33,710 bases of DNA, taken from positions 1 through 33,710 of the forward strand of contig JAZQXA010000159.1 of the NCBI GenBank assembly GCA_045632605.1, read 5' to 3'. Made by a program: the position numbers and the translations under genes. Positions 15,480 to 23,546 of the stretch are shown here, in pieces; position 1 is the first letter of the stretch; each line of letters begins with the position of its first letter. The DNA is from Flemingiibacterium sp045632605. GTDB lineage: Bacteria; Bacillota; Clostridia; Oscillospirales; CAG-272. The notes beneath the pieces were generated by a model. It had not been told where the DNA came from. It made no database searches and saw only the letters and a program-made list of their open reading frames with translations.

Positions 15480-16625
15480 ATGAATAAAAAGAAACCCTGC
15501 ATTTCCGATATACTAAGCGTTGTCGGACTGCTTGCCATAATATACGGCTTCGCCATTGCAATGATAATTCTGCCGGATAAGTCTTTTTCGGAGGAAGAAA
15601 ACCGCACATTGCAAACTTTTCCGAAATTCACGCTTGAAGCACTTGACAGTGGCAGCTACACAAAAAAGATAGGCACATATTTTGCCGACCAGATGCCGCT
15701 TCGCGGACTTTTTGTCGAATCAAAGGCAGCATCCGAAACCTGGCTCGGCAAGCAAGAGAACAACGGTGTTATAATCGGCAGAGAAGGACACATAGTCGCA
15801 AAGAGCGATTTCCCGAACACATCCGTAATGGACAAAAATCTCGGTGCGATAAAGGAGTTCAGCTCGTCAAACAAGCTTGATTTGCGTGTTGCGGTAGCCG
15901 GACGTGCGCAGGATGTGCTTCTTTCGTATATGCCGGAGCTTTATCCGGCTGGGGAGATTTCCGACAGAGATTTTGCACGTGTTTGGGCAGGACTTGAGGG
16001 CGTTCGTAAGATTGATATTCTGACGCCGCTTCGCTCATATGCCGAGAATGGGGAATATGTATATTACCGTACCGACCATCACTGGACTACACTCGGGGCA
16101 TATTATGCATATGTTGAGATAATAAGGTCATACGGAATCGAGCCGTATCCGATTGAGGATTTCACTCGCGAAAAGGTGAGCGAGGAGTTTTACGGTACAA
16201 CATGGTCAAAGGCGGGAATGAGATGGACAGAGCCTGATTCGATGGAGTTTTTCCGCTTTGACGGCGACGAAAAATTTGTTACCGAGATAACCGACAACGA
16301 CAGCGGGTTTGACGGATTTTATGATTTTTCTTATCTCGAAAAAAAGGACAAGTACAGTTCATTCATAGGCGGAAACAACGGCAGAGTGCGTATCAGTATC
16401 CCGAGCGGCAAGCCGCGTGAAACGCTGGTTTTAGTCAAAGACAGCTTCGGGCATTCCGTCGCACCGTTTTTGGCAAGACATTTCAATCTCGAAATTATCG
16501 ATTTGCGTTATTATAAGTCGTCGTTCGCAGATTTTCTAACCGAAACCGGTGCCGATAAGGTGCTGATCCTTTATAACCTCGACAGTCTTGCGGCAAGCTC
16601 CGAGCTGCTTCAGCTGAATTACTGA
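15480..16625 (+). CDS. DHHW family protein, putative cell-surface O-acetyltransferase (AlgJ/AlgX-like)
   Basis: The 381-residue protein has an N-terminal membrane anchor (about residues 10-33) and an extracytoplasmic SGNH-like domain. The DHHW motif is at residues 199-202 (TDHHWTT) and a probable nucleophile is Ser322 in VKDSFGHS, the arrangement seen in AlgJ/AlgX and PatB-like acetyltransferases. It probably takes acetyl groups delivered by the MBOAT protein and attaches them to a surface polysaccharide. The frame opens at TTG 15468, but ATG 15480, with GAGG just upstream, is the better start and leaves 8 bp after the MBOAT stop. A bidirectional terminator follows. Confidence 0.88.
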   Translation: MNKKKPCISDILSVVGLLAIIYGFAIAMIILPDKSFSEEENRTLQTFPKFTLEALDSGSYTKKIGTYFADQMPLRGLFVESKAASETWLGKQENNGVIIGREGHIVAKSDFPNTSVMDKNLGAIKEFSSSNKLDLRVAVAGRAQDVLLSYMPELYPAGEISDRDFARVWAGLEGVRKIDILTPLRSYAENGEYVYYRTDHHWTTLGAYYAYVEIIRSYGIEPYPIEDFTREKVSEEFYGTTWSKAGMRWTEPDSMEFFRFDGDEKFVTEITDNDSGFDGFYDFSYLEKKDKYSSFIGGNNGRVRISIPSGKPRETLVLVKDSFGHSVAPFLARHFNLEIIDLRYYKSSFADFLTETGADKVLILYNLDSLAASSELLQLNY

Positions 16626-16636
16626 TAGATAAAAAA

Positions 16637-16659
16637 CGCCCGAGTTATCGGGCGTTTTT
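16637..16659. terminator. Bidirectional intrinsic terminator between the DHHW gene and nth
   Basis: A 7-bp stem (16637-16643 with 16648-16654) has T runs on both strands. The nth stop codon (16645-16647) lies in its four-base loop. Confidence 0.92.
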
Positions 16660-17289
16660 GTTATGCTTACAAATATCGGCGATGGGACAGCCATCGCATT
16701 TCGGCGCGCGTGCGGTACATATCTCTCTACCGAACATTACGAGCCGGTGACAGAAATCCGATTGTTTTTCGGGAAGTATCAGCGGTATAAGAATCTTCTC
16801 GATTTTTACCGGGTCCTTGAGCTTTTCGTCGTAAATACCGACTCTGCCGCAGATGCGTATACAGTGAGTATCCGTGACGATTGCCGGCTTGCCCCAAATA
16901 TCACCGAGCAGGAGGTTGGCGATTTTTCGTCCGACTCCGGGGAAGCGCAGTAATTCTTCCATTGTGTCGGGAAGCCGTCCGCCGTAGTCGTCGCGAAGCA
17001 TGATGCAGGCATCCTTTATATTCTTGGCTTTGGTTTTATAAAGTCCGCAGGGACGGACGATTTCTTCGAGGCTTGTAAGCTCACAGTCTGCGATATCTTC
17101 AAGCGTCGGGTATACGGAAAACAGTTCACGGCAGACGATATTGACCCGTGCGTCGGTACACTGTGCCGAAAGCCGTCCCATTATGAGTAATTTCCATGCC
17201 TCACCGCCCGATTCAAGCGCACATTCGGCAACCGGATATAATTCTTCAAGTCTTTCGCAAAATTCATGAGCGAGCGCGATTTTTTTCAA
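16645..17289 (-). CDS. nth: Endonuclease III, DNA glycosylase/AP lyase
   Basis: Nth removes oxidised pyrimidines and cuts the abasic site. The 214-residue protein contains the helix-hairpin-helix FPGVGRK with catalytic Lys122, catalytic Asp140 in TDTHC, and a C-terminal 4Fe-4S cluster set Cys191, Cys198, Cys201, Cys207 with the classic C-x6-C-x2-C-x5-C spacing. The frame is open back to an ATG at 17349, but that codon sits in the -35 box of the promoter. The chosen start is TTG 17289, with AGGAG (17298-17302) eight bases upstream, giving the normal family length. Confidence 0.93.
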   Translation of the reverse strand: MKKIALAHEFCERLEELYPVAECALESGGEAWKLLIMGRLSAQCTDARVNIVCRELFSVYPTLEDIADCELTSLEEIVRPCGLYKTKAKNIKDACIMLRDDYGGRLPDTMEELLRFPGVGRKIANLLLGDIWGKPAIVTDTHCIRICGRVGIYDEKLKDPVKIEKILIPLILPEKQSDFCHRLVMFGREICTARAPKCDGCPIADICKHNKNAR

Positions 17290-17320
17290 GTTACCTGCTC
17301 CTTTTTGTTTCATTTGATTT

Positions 17321-17349
17321 ATTATACCAAATGCGAACGCCGTTGTCAA
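17321..17349 (-). promoter_or_regulatory. SigA promoter of nth
   Basis: On the minus strand TTGACA (17344-17349) and TATAAT (17321-17326) are exact consensus with a 17-bp spacer. The predicted transcript start near 17314 rules out the longest reading of nth. Confidence 0.9.
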
Positions 17350-17390
17350 GCCGAAGAATTTTTCATCGTGAAATATTTTTCAAAAAGCTA

Positions 17391-17419
17391 TTGACAAAGG
17401 CTTTTGTTTGTGATATAAT
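17391..17419 (+). promoter_or_regulatory. SigA promoter of tRNA-Glu
   Basis: TTGACA (17391-17396) and TATAAT (17414-17419) are exact consensus with a 17-bp spacer, about 20 bp ahead of the tRNA. Confidence 0.92.
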
Positions 17420-17438
17420 ATTCATGTTCTAAAGAAAT

Positions 17439-17513
17439 GGCCTGTTGGTCAAGCGGCTAAGACGCCGCCCTCTCAAGGCGGAAACATGGGTTCGATTCCC
17501 GTACGGGTCACCA
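17439..17513 (+). tRNA. tRNA-Glu (anticodon CTC)
   Basis: A cloverleaf can be drawn with acceptor GGCCTGT/ACGGGTC (two G-U pairs), anticodon stem CCGCC/GGCGG around loop CTCTCAA, T arm with TTCGATT and an encoded CCA. The anticodon CTC reads GAG. A terminator follows 11 bases later. Confidence 0.95.
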
Positions 17514-17524
17514 ATCTTTTTAGG

Positions 17525-17551
17525 GCGGACAGCATCGCTGTCCGCTTTTTT
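17525..17551 (+). terminator. Intrinsic terminator of tRNA-Glu
   Basis: A perfect 9-bp stem (17525-17533 with 17537-17545), loop ATC, then six T residues. murJ begins 23 bp later without an obvious promoter, so some readthrough may supply it. Confidence 0.93.
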
Positions 17552-17574
17552 CATCTCAAAAAGGAGGCGGTAAA

Positions 17575-19062
17575 ATGAGCGGTATTGCTTATATTATAAC
17601 AGTTTTTGGCATATTTATCTCGAAGATCCTCGGCTTCGGACGCAATATCGTTTTTGCATCTGCCTTCGGCGGTACTGAGGAAACGGATATATATTTTCAG
17701 GTGTTCAGCATTGCAACCTTCCTTTTTTCGGGAATCGGTGCGGCACTGTCGACGCTTGTTATAAAAAATCTAAATAAGCCGGAAAATCAGCTGCCCGATG
17801 CTCAAAAACGCTATGTTTCGCAGTTTATCTGCCGTATAGGGCTTCTCGTTATTGCGCTTACCGCTGTAATGTATCTCGGAAGTGACATACTCGTTAAAAT
17901 TCTCCTGCCCGGCATTGAAGACTTCGACGCCGCACGCAGAATGATGTATATTATGCTCCCAAGCGGACTTTTCAATATCATCGCTTACATTATAGCCGGT
18001 GTGCTCCAAAACTGCAGGAAATTCTTTATAACTGCGATAATGAGTGTGCCTTACAATCTCATTATCATTATCGCACTGCTCATCGGAGAAATTGATATTT
18101 TCACTGCCGCCGTGATAACCACAGTCGGCTGGATACTGCAAATGGTAATTCTTCTCCCCGATTTTTACAGAAGCGGATTCAGATTTTTTTACCGTTCGGG
18201 CGAGTCCGCCGCTCCTCTGGCAAAGGACCACAGCCTCGAGGTGCTGTTTATTTTCATTTCGAGCATGATGTTCCATATGTGTCTTGTGTTCGATAAGGCG
18301 GCGGTCAGCCACGATGAGGGCAGTGCAACGACGATAAATTATGCTACAAATCTTTTCCTTACGGTTGCGAGCATTTTTGTTGTTGCAATGAGCAGCGTCA
18401 GCTTCCCGACGATAAGCAAGCATCACGAAAACGGCGAGAAAGATAAGGTCTGCCATACTGTCGTTCAGATGATATCGCTGCTGCTTGCGATTGCGGTACC
18501 GTTTATTATGGTGGCGTTTATTTTCGGCGGCGATATAATAACACTGCTTTATCAGCGAGGGGAATTTACGCCCGAGCTTGCCGACAAAACGGCATCGCTT
18601 TTCGGAATTTACACCCTCGGTATCTTCGGCTATATCGCGCAGGAGCTTTTTGTAAAGCTGCTCTATCTTGAATCGAGATATATCATTCCCGTAATCGGCA
18701 GTGTTTCGATAATCGGGGCAAAGCTCATAATCAACCAGTTTGCCGCACCGTTTGGAGTGACTGCAATTGCTGCATCAACGGTAGTTCTTTTTACTGTATA
18801 TGCTCTTGTAATAGCCATTGCGATAACAAGAGTTGCCGGAAACTATTTTGCGGCAGGACTTGGCAAGAATACGTTTAAAATTCTCTGTGCCGGAGCGTCT
18901 TCATTTGCGGTGTGGGCATTCTTCCGTTTTTCGGGAACTGCATTACCGGGCGGAAAATTTGCGTTTATTATTCCGCTTGCGGCGTGCGGAGCGGTGTATA
19001 TCGCCGTTGTCTGGTTTACGGGGCTCGTGAAGGAGCTTCTCCCGGCAAAAAAAATAAAATAA
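17575..19062 (+). CDS. murJ: Lipid II flippase MurJ (MviN family)
   Basis: The 495-residue protein has about 13-14 hydrophobic segments across its whole length and belongs to the MOP exporter superfamily. The N-terminal pattern (ISKILGFGRNIVFASAFG) and YQRGEFT are typical of MurJ, which moves lipid II to the outer face of the membrane for peptidoglycan synthesis. ATG 17575 has a strong AAGGAGG site. No separate promoter was seen after the tRNA terminator. A related O-antigen or teichuronic flippase is possible but less likely given the motif match. Confidence 0.85.
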   Translation: MSGIAYIITVFGIFISKILGFGRNIVFASAFGGTEETDIYFQVFSIATFLFSGIGAALSTLVIKNLNKPENQLPDAQKRYVSQFICRIGLLVIALTAVMYLGSDILVKILLPGIEDFDAARRMMYIMLPSGLFNIIAYIIAGVLQNCRKFFITAIMSVPYNLIIIIALLIGEIDIFTAAVITTVGWILQMVILLPDFYRSGFRFFYRSGESAAPLAKDHSLEVLFIFISSMMFHMCLVFDKAAVSHDEGSATTINYATNLFLTVASIFVVAMSSVSFPTISKHHENGEKDKVCHTVVQMISLLLAIAVPFIMVAFIFGGDIITLLYQRGEFTPELADKTASLFGIYTLGIFGYIAQELFVKLLYLESRYIIPVIGSVSIIGAKLIINQFAAPFGVTAIAASTVVLFTVYALVIAIAITRVAGNYFAAGLGKNTFKILCAGASSFAVWAFFRFSGTALPGGKFAFIIPLAACGAVYIAVVWFTGLVKELLPAKKIK

Positions 19063-19067
19063 ACAAC

Positions 19068-19103
19068 AACCGAGCTGTCAAAATAAACGCTGACAGCTCG
19101 GTT
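19068..19103. terminator. Bidirectional hairpin terminator between murJ and rsmI
   Basis: A perfect 13-bp stem (19068-19080 with 19091-19103) has a 10-base loop. The plus-strand tail is ATTTGTT and the minus-strand tail is GTTGTTTATTTT. Confidence 0.82.
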
Positions 19104-19108
19104 ATTTG

Positions 19109-20005
19109 TTATGTGTTAACGGCTTTGTATACTTCATTCTTCGGAATGCCGCGGTCCTTGGCACACGCTTTGATTGCATCCATCTTCGATTTACCCTCTG
19201 CGATGTAATGCTCAACGTGCTCCTCGAACGTCATACTGCTCCAGAACGAGTTTTCACGCACCTGCTCTGCGCTTGCACCCTCTACAATGAGTACATACTC
19301 TCCTCGCGGCTCACGCTCGCTGTAGAGCTTCACAGCCTCTGACAGAACCGTGCGGTTTATTTCCTCGTTGAGTTTCGTAAGCTCACGGCAGAGCGAGATT
19401 TTGCGCTCACCGAAGGCTTCGTAAAGGTCGGAGAGTGTGGATTTGAGCTTGTGGGGGGCTTCGTAAAAAATGAGTGTACGTGTGTCAGTCTTGAGCTCGG
19501 CAAGACGCTCACGTCTTTCGCCCTTGTTTGTTGAGAGAAAGCCCTCGAAGGCAAATCGTCCCGTGAAAAGTCCCGACAGTGTAAGTGCTGTCATTGCGGC
19601 GCACGGACCGGGGACTGCTGTAACCGGAATCCCCTTTTCGGCGCAAAGGCGTACGATGTCTTCACCCGGGTCGCTTATACCGGGCATACCTGCATCGGTG
19701 ACAAGCGCACAGGCTTCACCGGCGGAGATTCTCGCACAGATTTCTTCTCCGCGTTCACGCTTGTTATGCTCGTAATAGCTCACCATCGGCTTCTTGATGC
19801 CGAATATTGCGAGGAGCTTTGCCGAATTTCTTGTATCCTCGGCGGCGACGAAATCAACGCCCGCAAGCACCTTTTTCGCTCTCTCCGAGAGGTCGGCGAG
19901 ATTTCCGATAGGTGTTGTTACAAGATAGAGCGTGCCGGGATTGATTTTATTCTTTTCCTCGCCGAAGTCGGCGTAATATAAATCAGGGTCTTTTGTAAGA
20001 CTCAT
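19109..20005 (-). CDS. rsmI: 16S rRNA (cytidine(1402)-2'-O)-methyltransferase
   Basis: RsmI methylates the ribose of C1402 in the decoding centre using SAM. The 298-residue protein shows the tetrapyrrole-methylase-like fold with GTLYLVTTPIGNLADLS, AEDTR, the SAM loop VTDAGMPGISDPG and AVPGPCAAMTALTLSGL. The frame reaches an ATG at 20023 without a ribosome binding site. ATG 20005 has GGGGG six bases upstream and is preferred. It overlaps the upstream trmN6-like gene by 23 bp, so the two RNA methyltransferases are translationally coupled. Confidence 0.93.
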   Translation of the reverse strand: MSLTKDPDLYYADFGEEKNKINPGTLYLVTTPIGNLADLSERAKKVLAGVDFVAAEDTRNSAKLLAIFGIKKPMVSYYEHNKRERGEEICARISAGEACALVTDAGMPGISDPGEDIVRLCAEKGIPVTAVPGPCAAMTALTLSGLFTGRFAFEGFLSTNKGERRERLAELKTDTRTLIFYEAPHKLKSTLSDLYEAFGERKISLCRELTKLNEEINRTVLSEAVKLYSEREPRGEYVLIVEGASAEQVRENSFWSSMTFEEHVEHYIAEGKSKMDAIKACAKDRGIPKNEVYKAVNT

Positions 20006-20738
20006 CGAAATCCCCCGTTTCATAAATTTTTGTCAGTGTGTCGGTGTAAACCGTTCCCTCTGAATACATTATCAGCGGCGGAGTTACGTAAATACCGGGT
20101 GCCGCACCCTTTTTTGATTCACAGAGCACTAGACACGGCGGCAGTTCCTCTCTGGCGTGTACGAATGTCATGCGCTTTGGCTCAAGCCCGTTTTCGGTCA
20201 GGGCAGAGATAAGCTCGCACAGCCTGTCCGGACGCCAGACAGTATAAAAAAGTCCGCCATGCTTTAAAATCCGGCTTGCCGCCGAGGAAAAATCGGAAAT
20301 TCCTCCGGCGATTTCGTGTCGGGCAAGATTTTTGCGTTCACTTTCATTCGCTTTGCCGCTTGTTTTCATATACGGCGGATTCGAGAGTACGACGTCAACC
20401 GTACCGCCGAACTTGTCCGCCTTTATATCCCGAACATCGGCAAGGTGAGCCGTCAGTGTGTCGGAAAAACCGTTGATTTGCGCATTGCGCGCGATAATAT
20501 CGGCAAAATCCTCCTGAAGCTCCACAGCGTGAATATGCGCCGCCTTTTTTCTTGATAACAAGAGCAGCGGCATAATTCCCGTACCGCTTCCAAGGTCAAC
20601 CGCAAGGGCGTGGCTCTGCCTTCTGACGTACGCAGCAAGCAGGTATGCATCCGTGCCGAAAGTCAGACCGTCGGCTTTTTGTATTAATTTTAGACCGGCA
20701 TTTATATCGGTCAGTGTTTCGTCGTTTTTTATGTTCAT
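19983..20738 (-). CDS. tRNA1(Val) (adenine(37)-N6)-methyltransferase-like protein (TrmN6/YfiC)
   Basis: This 251-residue class I SAM-dependent methyltransferase has motif I VDLGSGTGIMPLLL and the amino-methylating motif NPPY in VVLSNPPYMKTSG. The N-terminal stretch GLKLIQKADGLTFGTDAYLLAAYV is the signature opening of the YfiC/TrmN6 family, which methylates N6 of A37 in tRNA-Val. Assignment to that exact substrate in Firmicutes is by family only. It lies between murA and rsmI on the same strand, overlaps rsmI, and has no clear ribosome binding site before ATG 20738. Confidence 0.85.
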   Translation of the reverse strand: MNIKNDETLTDINAGLKLIQKADGLTFGTDAYLLAAYVRRQSHALAVDLGSGTGIMPLLLLSRKKAAHIHAVELQEDFADIIARNAQINGFSDTLTAHLADVRDIKADKFGGTVDVVLSNPPYMKTSGKANESERKNLARHEIAGGISDFSSAASRILKHGGLFYTVWRPDRLCELISALTENGLEPKRMTFVHAREELPPCLVLCESKKGAAPGIYVTPPLIMYSEGTVYTDTLTKIYETGDFDESYKRP

Positions 20739-20749
20739 AGTAATAAATC

Positions 20750-20776
20750 AAGGGTGCCGCGATGTGTGACACCCTT
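20750..20776 (-). other. Hairpin between murA and the trmN6-like gene
   Basis: A 7-bp stem (20750-20756 with 20770-20776) lies between the two genes. The minus-strand tail after it is only weakly T-rich (GATTTATTA), so it may be a partial terminator or a processing hairpin. Confidence 0.45.
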
Positions 20777-20783
20777 TTCTTTC

Positions 20784-22070
20784 TTAATTTGCTTTTTCGA
20801 GCTGCATCTGGTCGGGAACGATAACCTTTTTGATGTCTGCGCCGACTGCACGGAGCTTTCCGACAACATCGTCGTAACCGCGCTCGATGTAGTGTATGTC
20901 TTCAATCTCGGTCTTGCCTTTTACACTGAGTCCGGCGATAATCATTGCCACTCCGGCTCTAAGGTCAACCGCTTTGACAGGTGCACCCGAAAGAGGTACA
21001 CCGCCCTCAATTATTGCCGTTGCGCCGTCAACCTTGATTGATGCGCCCATTCTCTTTAATTCCTCGACATATCTGAAGCGGTTATTGAAGATGCCCTCGG
21101 TCAGACACGAAACTCCGTCTGCAAGACAGAGAAGCGCGCCAAACTGCGGATTCATGTCAGTCGGGAAGCCGGGATATGGCAAGGTCTTTACGTTTACGCG
21201 ATGAAGCTCACCTGTGCTGACAACTTCGATGGAGTCATCGTTTTCAATGATCTGCACGCCCATTTCTTCGAGCTTTGCGCTGACTGCTTCCATATGCTTC
21301 GGAATGACATTGGTGACCTTCAAATGTCCGCCGGTTGCCGCCGCCGCACACATATATGTGCCTGCCTCGATCATATCGGGGATTACTGCATAGGTGCTGC
21401 CGTAAAGACGGTCAACGCCTTTAATTTTAATTGTGTCTGTGCCTGCGCCGCTGATTTTTGCTCCGCAGGTGTTAAGGAAGTTAGCGACATCAACGATGTG
21501 CGGTTCACGTGCCGCATTTTCGATGATAGTTGTGCCCTTTGCCATGCTTGCCGCAATCATGACGTTGATTGTACCGCCGACGGTTTCCATATCAAAATAG
21601 ATTGAAGCGCCGGTCAGCGCGTCAGCCTTTGCGTCAATATAGCCGCCCTCGACATTTATCTTTGCGCCGAGTGCCTTGAAGCCCTTTATATGCTGGTCGA
21701 TCGGACGTACACCGAAGTCACAGCCGCCGGGCAGTCCGACATAAGCCTTGCCCCACCGTCCGAGTTCTGCGCCGACAAGATAATACGAGCCCCTCATTTT
21801 ACGGACGAGCTCGTAAGGGGACACTCCCCCCATAGCGCCGCGAGAATCAATCTCAACGGTGTTCTTTGAAATCATTCTGATACGGCAGCCCATAGCCGCG
21901 AGTATCTCGAGGGAAAGTGTTATATCGCTGATAGACGGAACATTTTCGATGATACAGATGTCATTTACCATCAAGGTCGCAAGAATGATCGGGATAGCGG
22001 CATTTTTGGAACCGCTGACCTCGATCGAACCATGCAGGGGTCTGCCCCCGTTAATGACGATTTTTTCCAT
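20784..22070 (-). CDS. murA: UDP-N-acetylglucosamine 1-carboxyvinyltransferase
   Basis: MurA joins enolpyruvate from PEP to UDP-GlcNAc, the first committed step of peptidoglycan synthesis. The 428-residue protein has the EPSP-synthase-like inside-out barrel. SGSKNAAIP is near the N terminus, and the active-site loop LPGGCDFGVRP contains the PEP-binding Cys117, the residue attacked by fosfomycin, so sensitivity is expected at this site. The RPIDQHIKGFKALGA form resembles the second Firmicute paralogue group (MurZ/MurA2), and a second copy elsewhere is possible. It has its own candidate extended -10 promoter and a leader of about 160 bases. Confidence 0.95.
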   Translation of the reverse strand: MEKIVINGGRPLHGSIEVSGSKNAAIPIILATLMVNDICIIENVPSISDITLSLEILAAMGCRIRMISKNTVEIDSRGAMGGVSPYELVRKMRGSYYLVGAELGRWGKAYVGLPGGCDFGVRPIDQHIKGFKALGAKINVEGGYIDAKADALTGASIYFDMETVGGTINVMIAASMAKGTTIIENAAREPHIVDVANFLNTCGAKISGAGTDTIKIKGVDRLYGSTYAVIPDMIEAGTYMCAAAATGGHLKVTNVIPKHMEAVSAKLEEMGVQIIENDDSIEVVSTGELHRVNVKTLPYPGFPTDMNPQFGALLCLADGVSCLTEGIFNNRFRYVEELKRMGASIKVDGATAIIEGGVPLSGAPVKAVDLRAGVAMIIAGLSVKGKTEIEDIHYIERGYDDVVGKLRAVGADIKKVIVPDQMQLEKAN

Positions 22071-22174
22071 ATTCTAATCTCGTTTCCCGGCGTGTAATGT
22101 ATGCGTTTTATATCGCTATTATATATATCGGCAAGCCGTCCGCCGAAACGGTGCCGAAGGAAAATTCAATAGCC

Positions 22175-22199
22175 AAAAAACCAAATTATTCATTCGGTT
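22175..22199 (-). terminator. Possible attenuator hairpin in the murA leader
   Basis: Read on the minus strand, an 8-bp AT-rich stem with one wobble pair is followed directly by a run of T residues (22175-22180), about 30-55 bases after the predicted transcript start and about 105 bases before murA. The low GC content makes it a weak terminator. Confidence 0.4.
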
Positions 22200-22237
22200 T
22201 GCGGATTGTTAATAAATTAAATAGTATTACCGCTAAT

Positions 22238-22246
22238 ATTATACCA
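22238..22246 (-). promoter_or_regulatory. Extended -10 promoter candidate for murA
   Basis: The minus strand reads TGGTATAAT (an exact extended -10) without a good -35 box. The gap 22071-22302 otherwise holds AT-rich DNA, a weak 7-bp inverted repeat just after the yycI stop (about 22284-22299) and the hairpin at 22175. No gene was seen in it. Confidence 0.55.
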
Positions 22247-22302
22247 TATATATACCTAAAATGGAATCATATTAACAGAAAATTTACAAACTTTTGTAAT
22301 CT

Positions 22303-23301
22303 TTAAGGATTACTTGAATATAACGTGCCATTTACAGCGTTATAAACAAATGTACGTCCGCTGTTGTGTTCAATTTGCCATGCCGGAATGAAGAAAAGTG
22401 ACGTTTTTTCAGAGTTCCAGTAGATAATATAGCAAGCGGACATTGACTCAACGGCTATCGGTTCGATTTTTTGCGGGGAACTGATGCTTACACCTGTGCT
22501 TTCGTGGTCCCCGATGTCCTGCAGAATCATATTTTCTTCCCTGAGCGTTTCAAGGTTAGCAAAAAGGATATTCACCTGGTCGCGTAAATCGGTGCTGTAG
22601 CTTTCGTTAAGGTCCGCAAAATACCAGCGTCCGTGAGCATAGACAAGCTCATCTCCTTCGAACACACATACTGCGTAATGGGAATACACCTCATAGCCGT
22701 CAAGCACCTGCGAAGCAAGCAGATAAGTGACATTTTTATCTGCGTCATAGCATCCCAACTTGACTTTTGCTTCGAGTGAATTGTCGCTGTCAAGCTGTTT
22801 GTCAAGAAACTCTGCCGCACGTTCGGACAGCTTTTTCATACGTTTGGCGGTAAGTGGAATTTTTGCATTCGAAAATGAATCAAAATTATCCGCTGTGATG
22901 TCAGTATATGCCGAAGCATCGGAAATGTCAAATCTTACATATCTGAAGCCGAATTCCGTGTCGAAATCGAATGCGGAGCCGTCCTGTGTCGTAATACTGA
23001 TTCCGCCTTGCGGCAAGGTGTACAGCATTTCTCGCTTTGAACCGGATAATGCTTCTGCTGCCTCTGTATAATATTCGTCGCTGTATATGCTCTCATGCAC
23101 AGATGTCTTGAATTTTTCACGCGGAATTTTATCCTCACCGACAGAAAAGCCGTCTCCGGAAAGCAGCTCCGCAGCTCCGCGAATCTCATCCTCGTCGATG
23201 TAGCCCCGCGTTCTTTCCTGCCGAACAACATTATATATCAAAAATAGATTTGCCGCTACAAGTATGGCAATCAACAGATTTTTTACGGATGACCAATTCA
23301 T
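22303..23301 (-). CDS. yycI: YycI-like regulatory protein of the WalRK system
   Basis: The 332-residue protein has one N-terminal membrane helix (MNWSSVKNLLIAILVAANLF, about 8-25) and a long extracytoplasmic domain with repeated YycI-type units. In Bacillus, YycI and YycH bind WalK through their membrane helices and adjust its kinase activity. The frame is open upstream to 23373, but ATG 23301 has a strong AAGGAGG and the family start. It follows yycH after an unusual 245-bp gap. The identity rests on operon position, topology and length, since YycI sequences diverge widely. Confidence 0.8.
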   Translation of the reverse strand: MNWSSVKNLLIAILVAANLFLIYNVVRQERTRGYIDEDEIRGAAELLSGDGFSVGEDKIPREKFKTSVHESIYSDEYYTEAAEALSGSKREMLYTLPQGGISITTQDGSAFDFDTEFGFRYVRFDISDASAYTDITADNFDSFSNAKIPLTAKRMKKLSERAAEFLDKQLDSDNSLEAKVKLGCYDADKNVTYLLASQVLDGYEVYSHYAVCVFEGDELVYAHGRWYFADLNESYSTDLRDQVNILFANLETLREENMILQDIGDHESTGVSISSPQKIEPIAVESMSACYIIYWNSEKTSLFFIPAWQIEHNSGRTFVYNAVNGTLYSSNP

Positions 23302-23546
23302 CGGTAATCCTCCTTGATTTTGAAGATATTGCGTGAGGGAAAAGTGCGGTCGCTTTTTTGAAAAAAGCTCCACAAAAAACTTTATTGGACGCTATCGCTC
23401 ACAGAACATTCGATTACCCTCTGAGAACGCTCTTGGCAGTCGTGGCCCGCTTCGCTACCCAACGACCGCGAATGCTGATCGATTCTGCAGTGACACCAAT
23501 ATTCTTCACTGCGCAAAAGTTAGAGTTGTTACTGCCGCAGTAACCG
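23302..23546. repeat. Unusual 245-bp spacer between yycH and yycI, candidate interspersed repeat
   Basis: This gap interrupts an otherwise tight operon. It holds an inverted repeat GCTTTTTT/AAAAAAGC near 23352-23369. It also holds GTTACTG-CCG-CAGTAAC (23528-23544), beside a second hairpin GTTACT-TCAC-AGTAAC (23546-23561) that includes the yycH stop codon. No convincing gene was seen. Whether it occurs elsewhere in the genome cannot be judged from this window. Confidence 0.4.
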
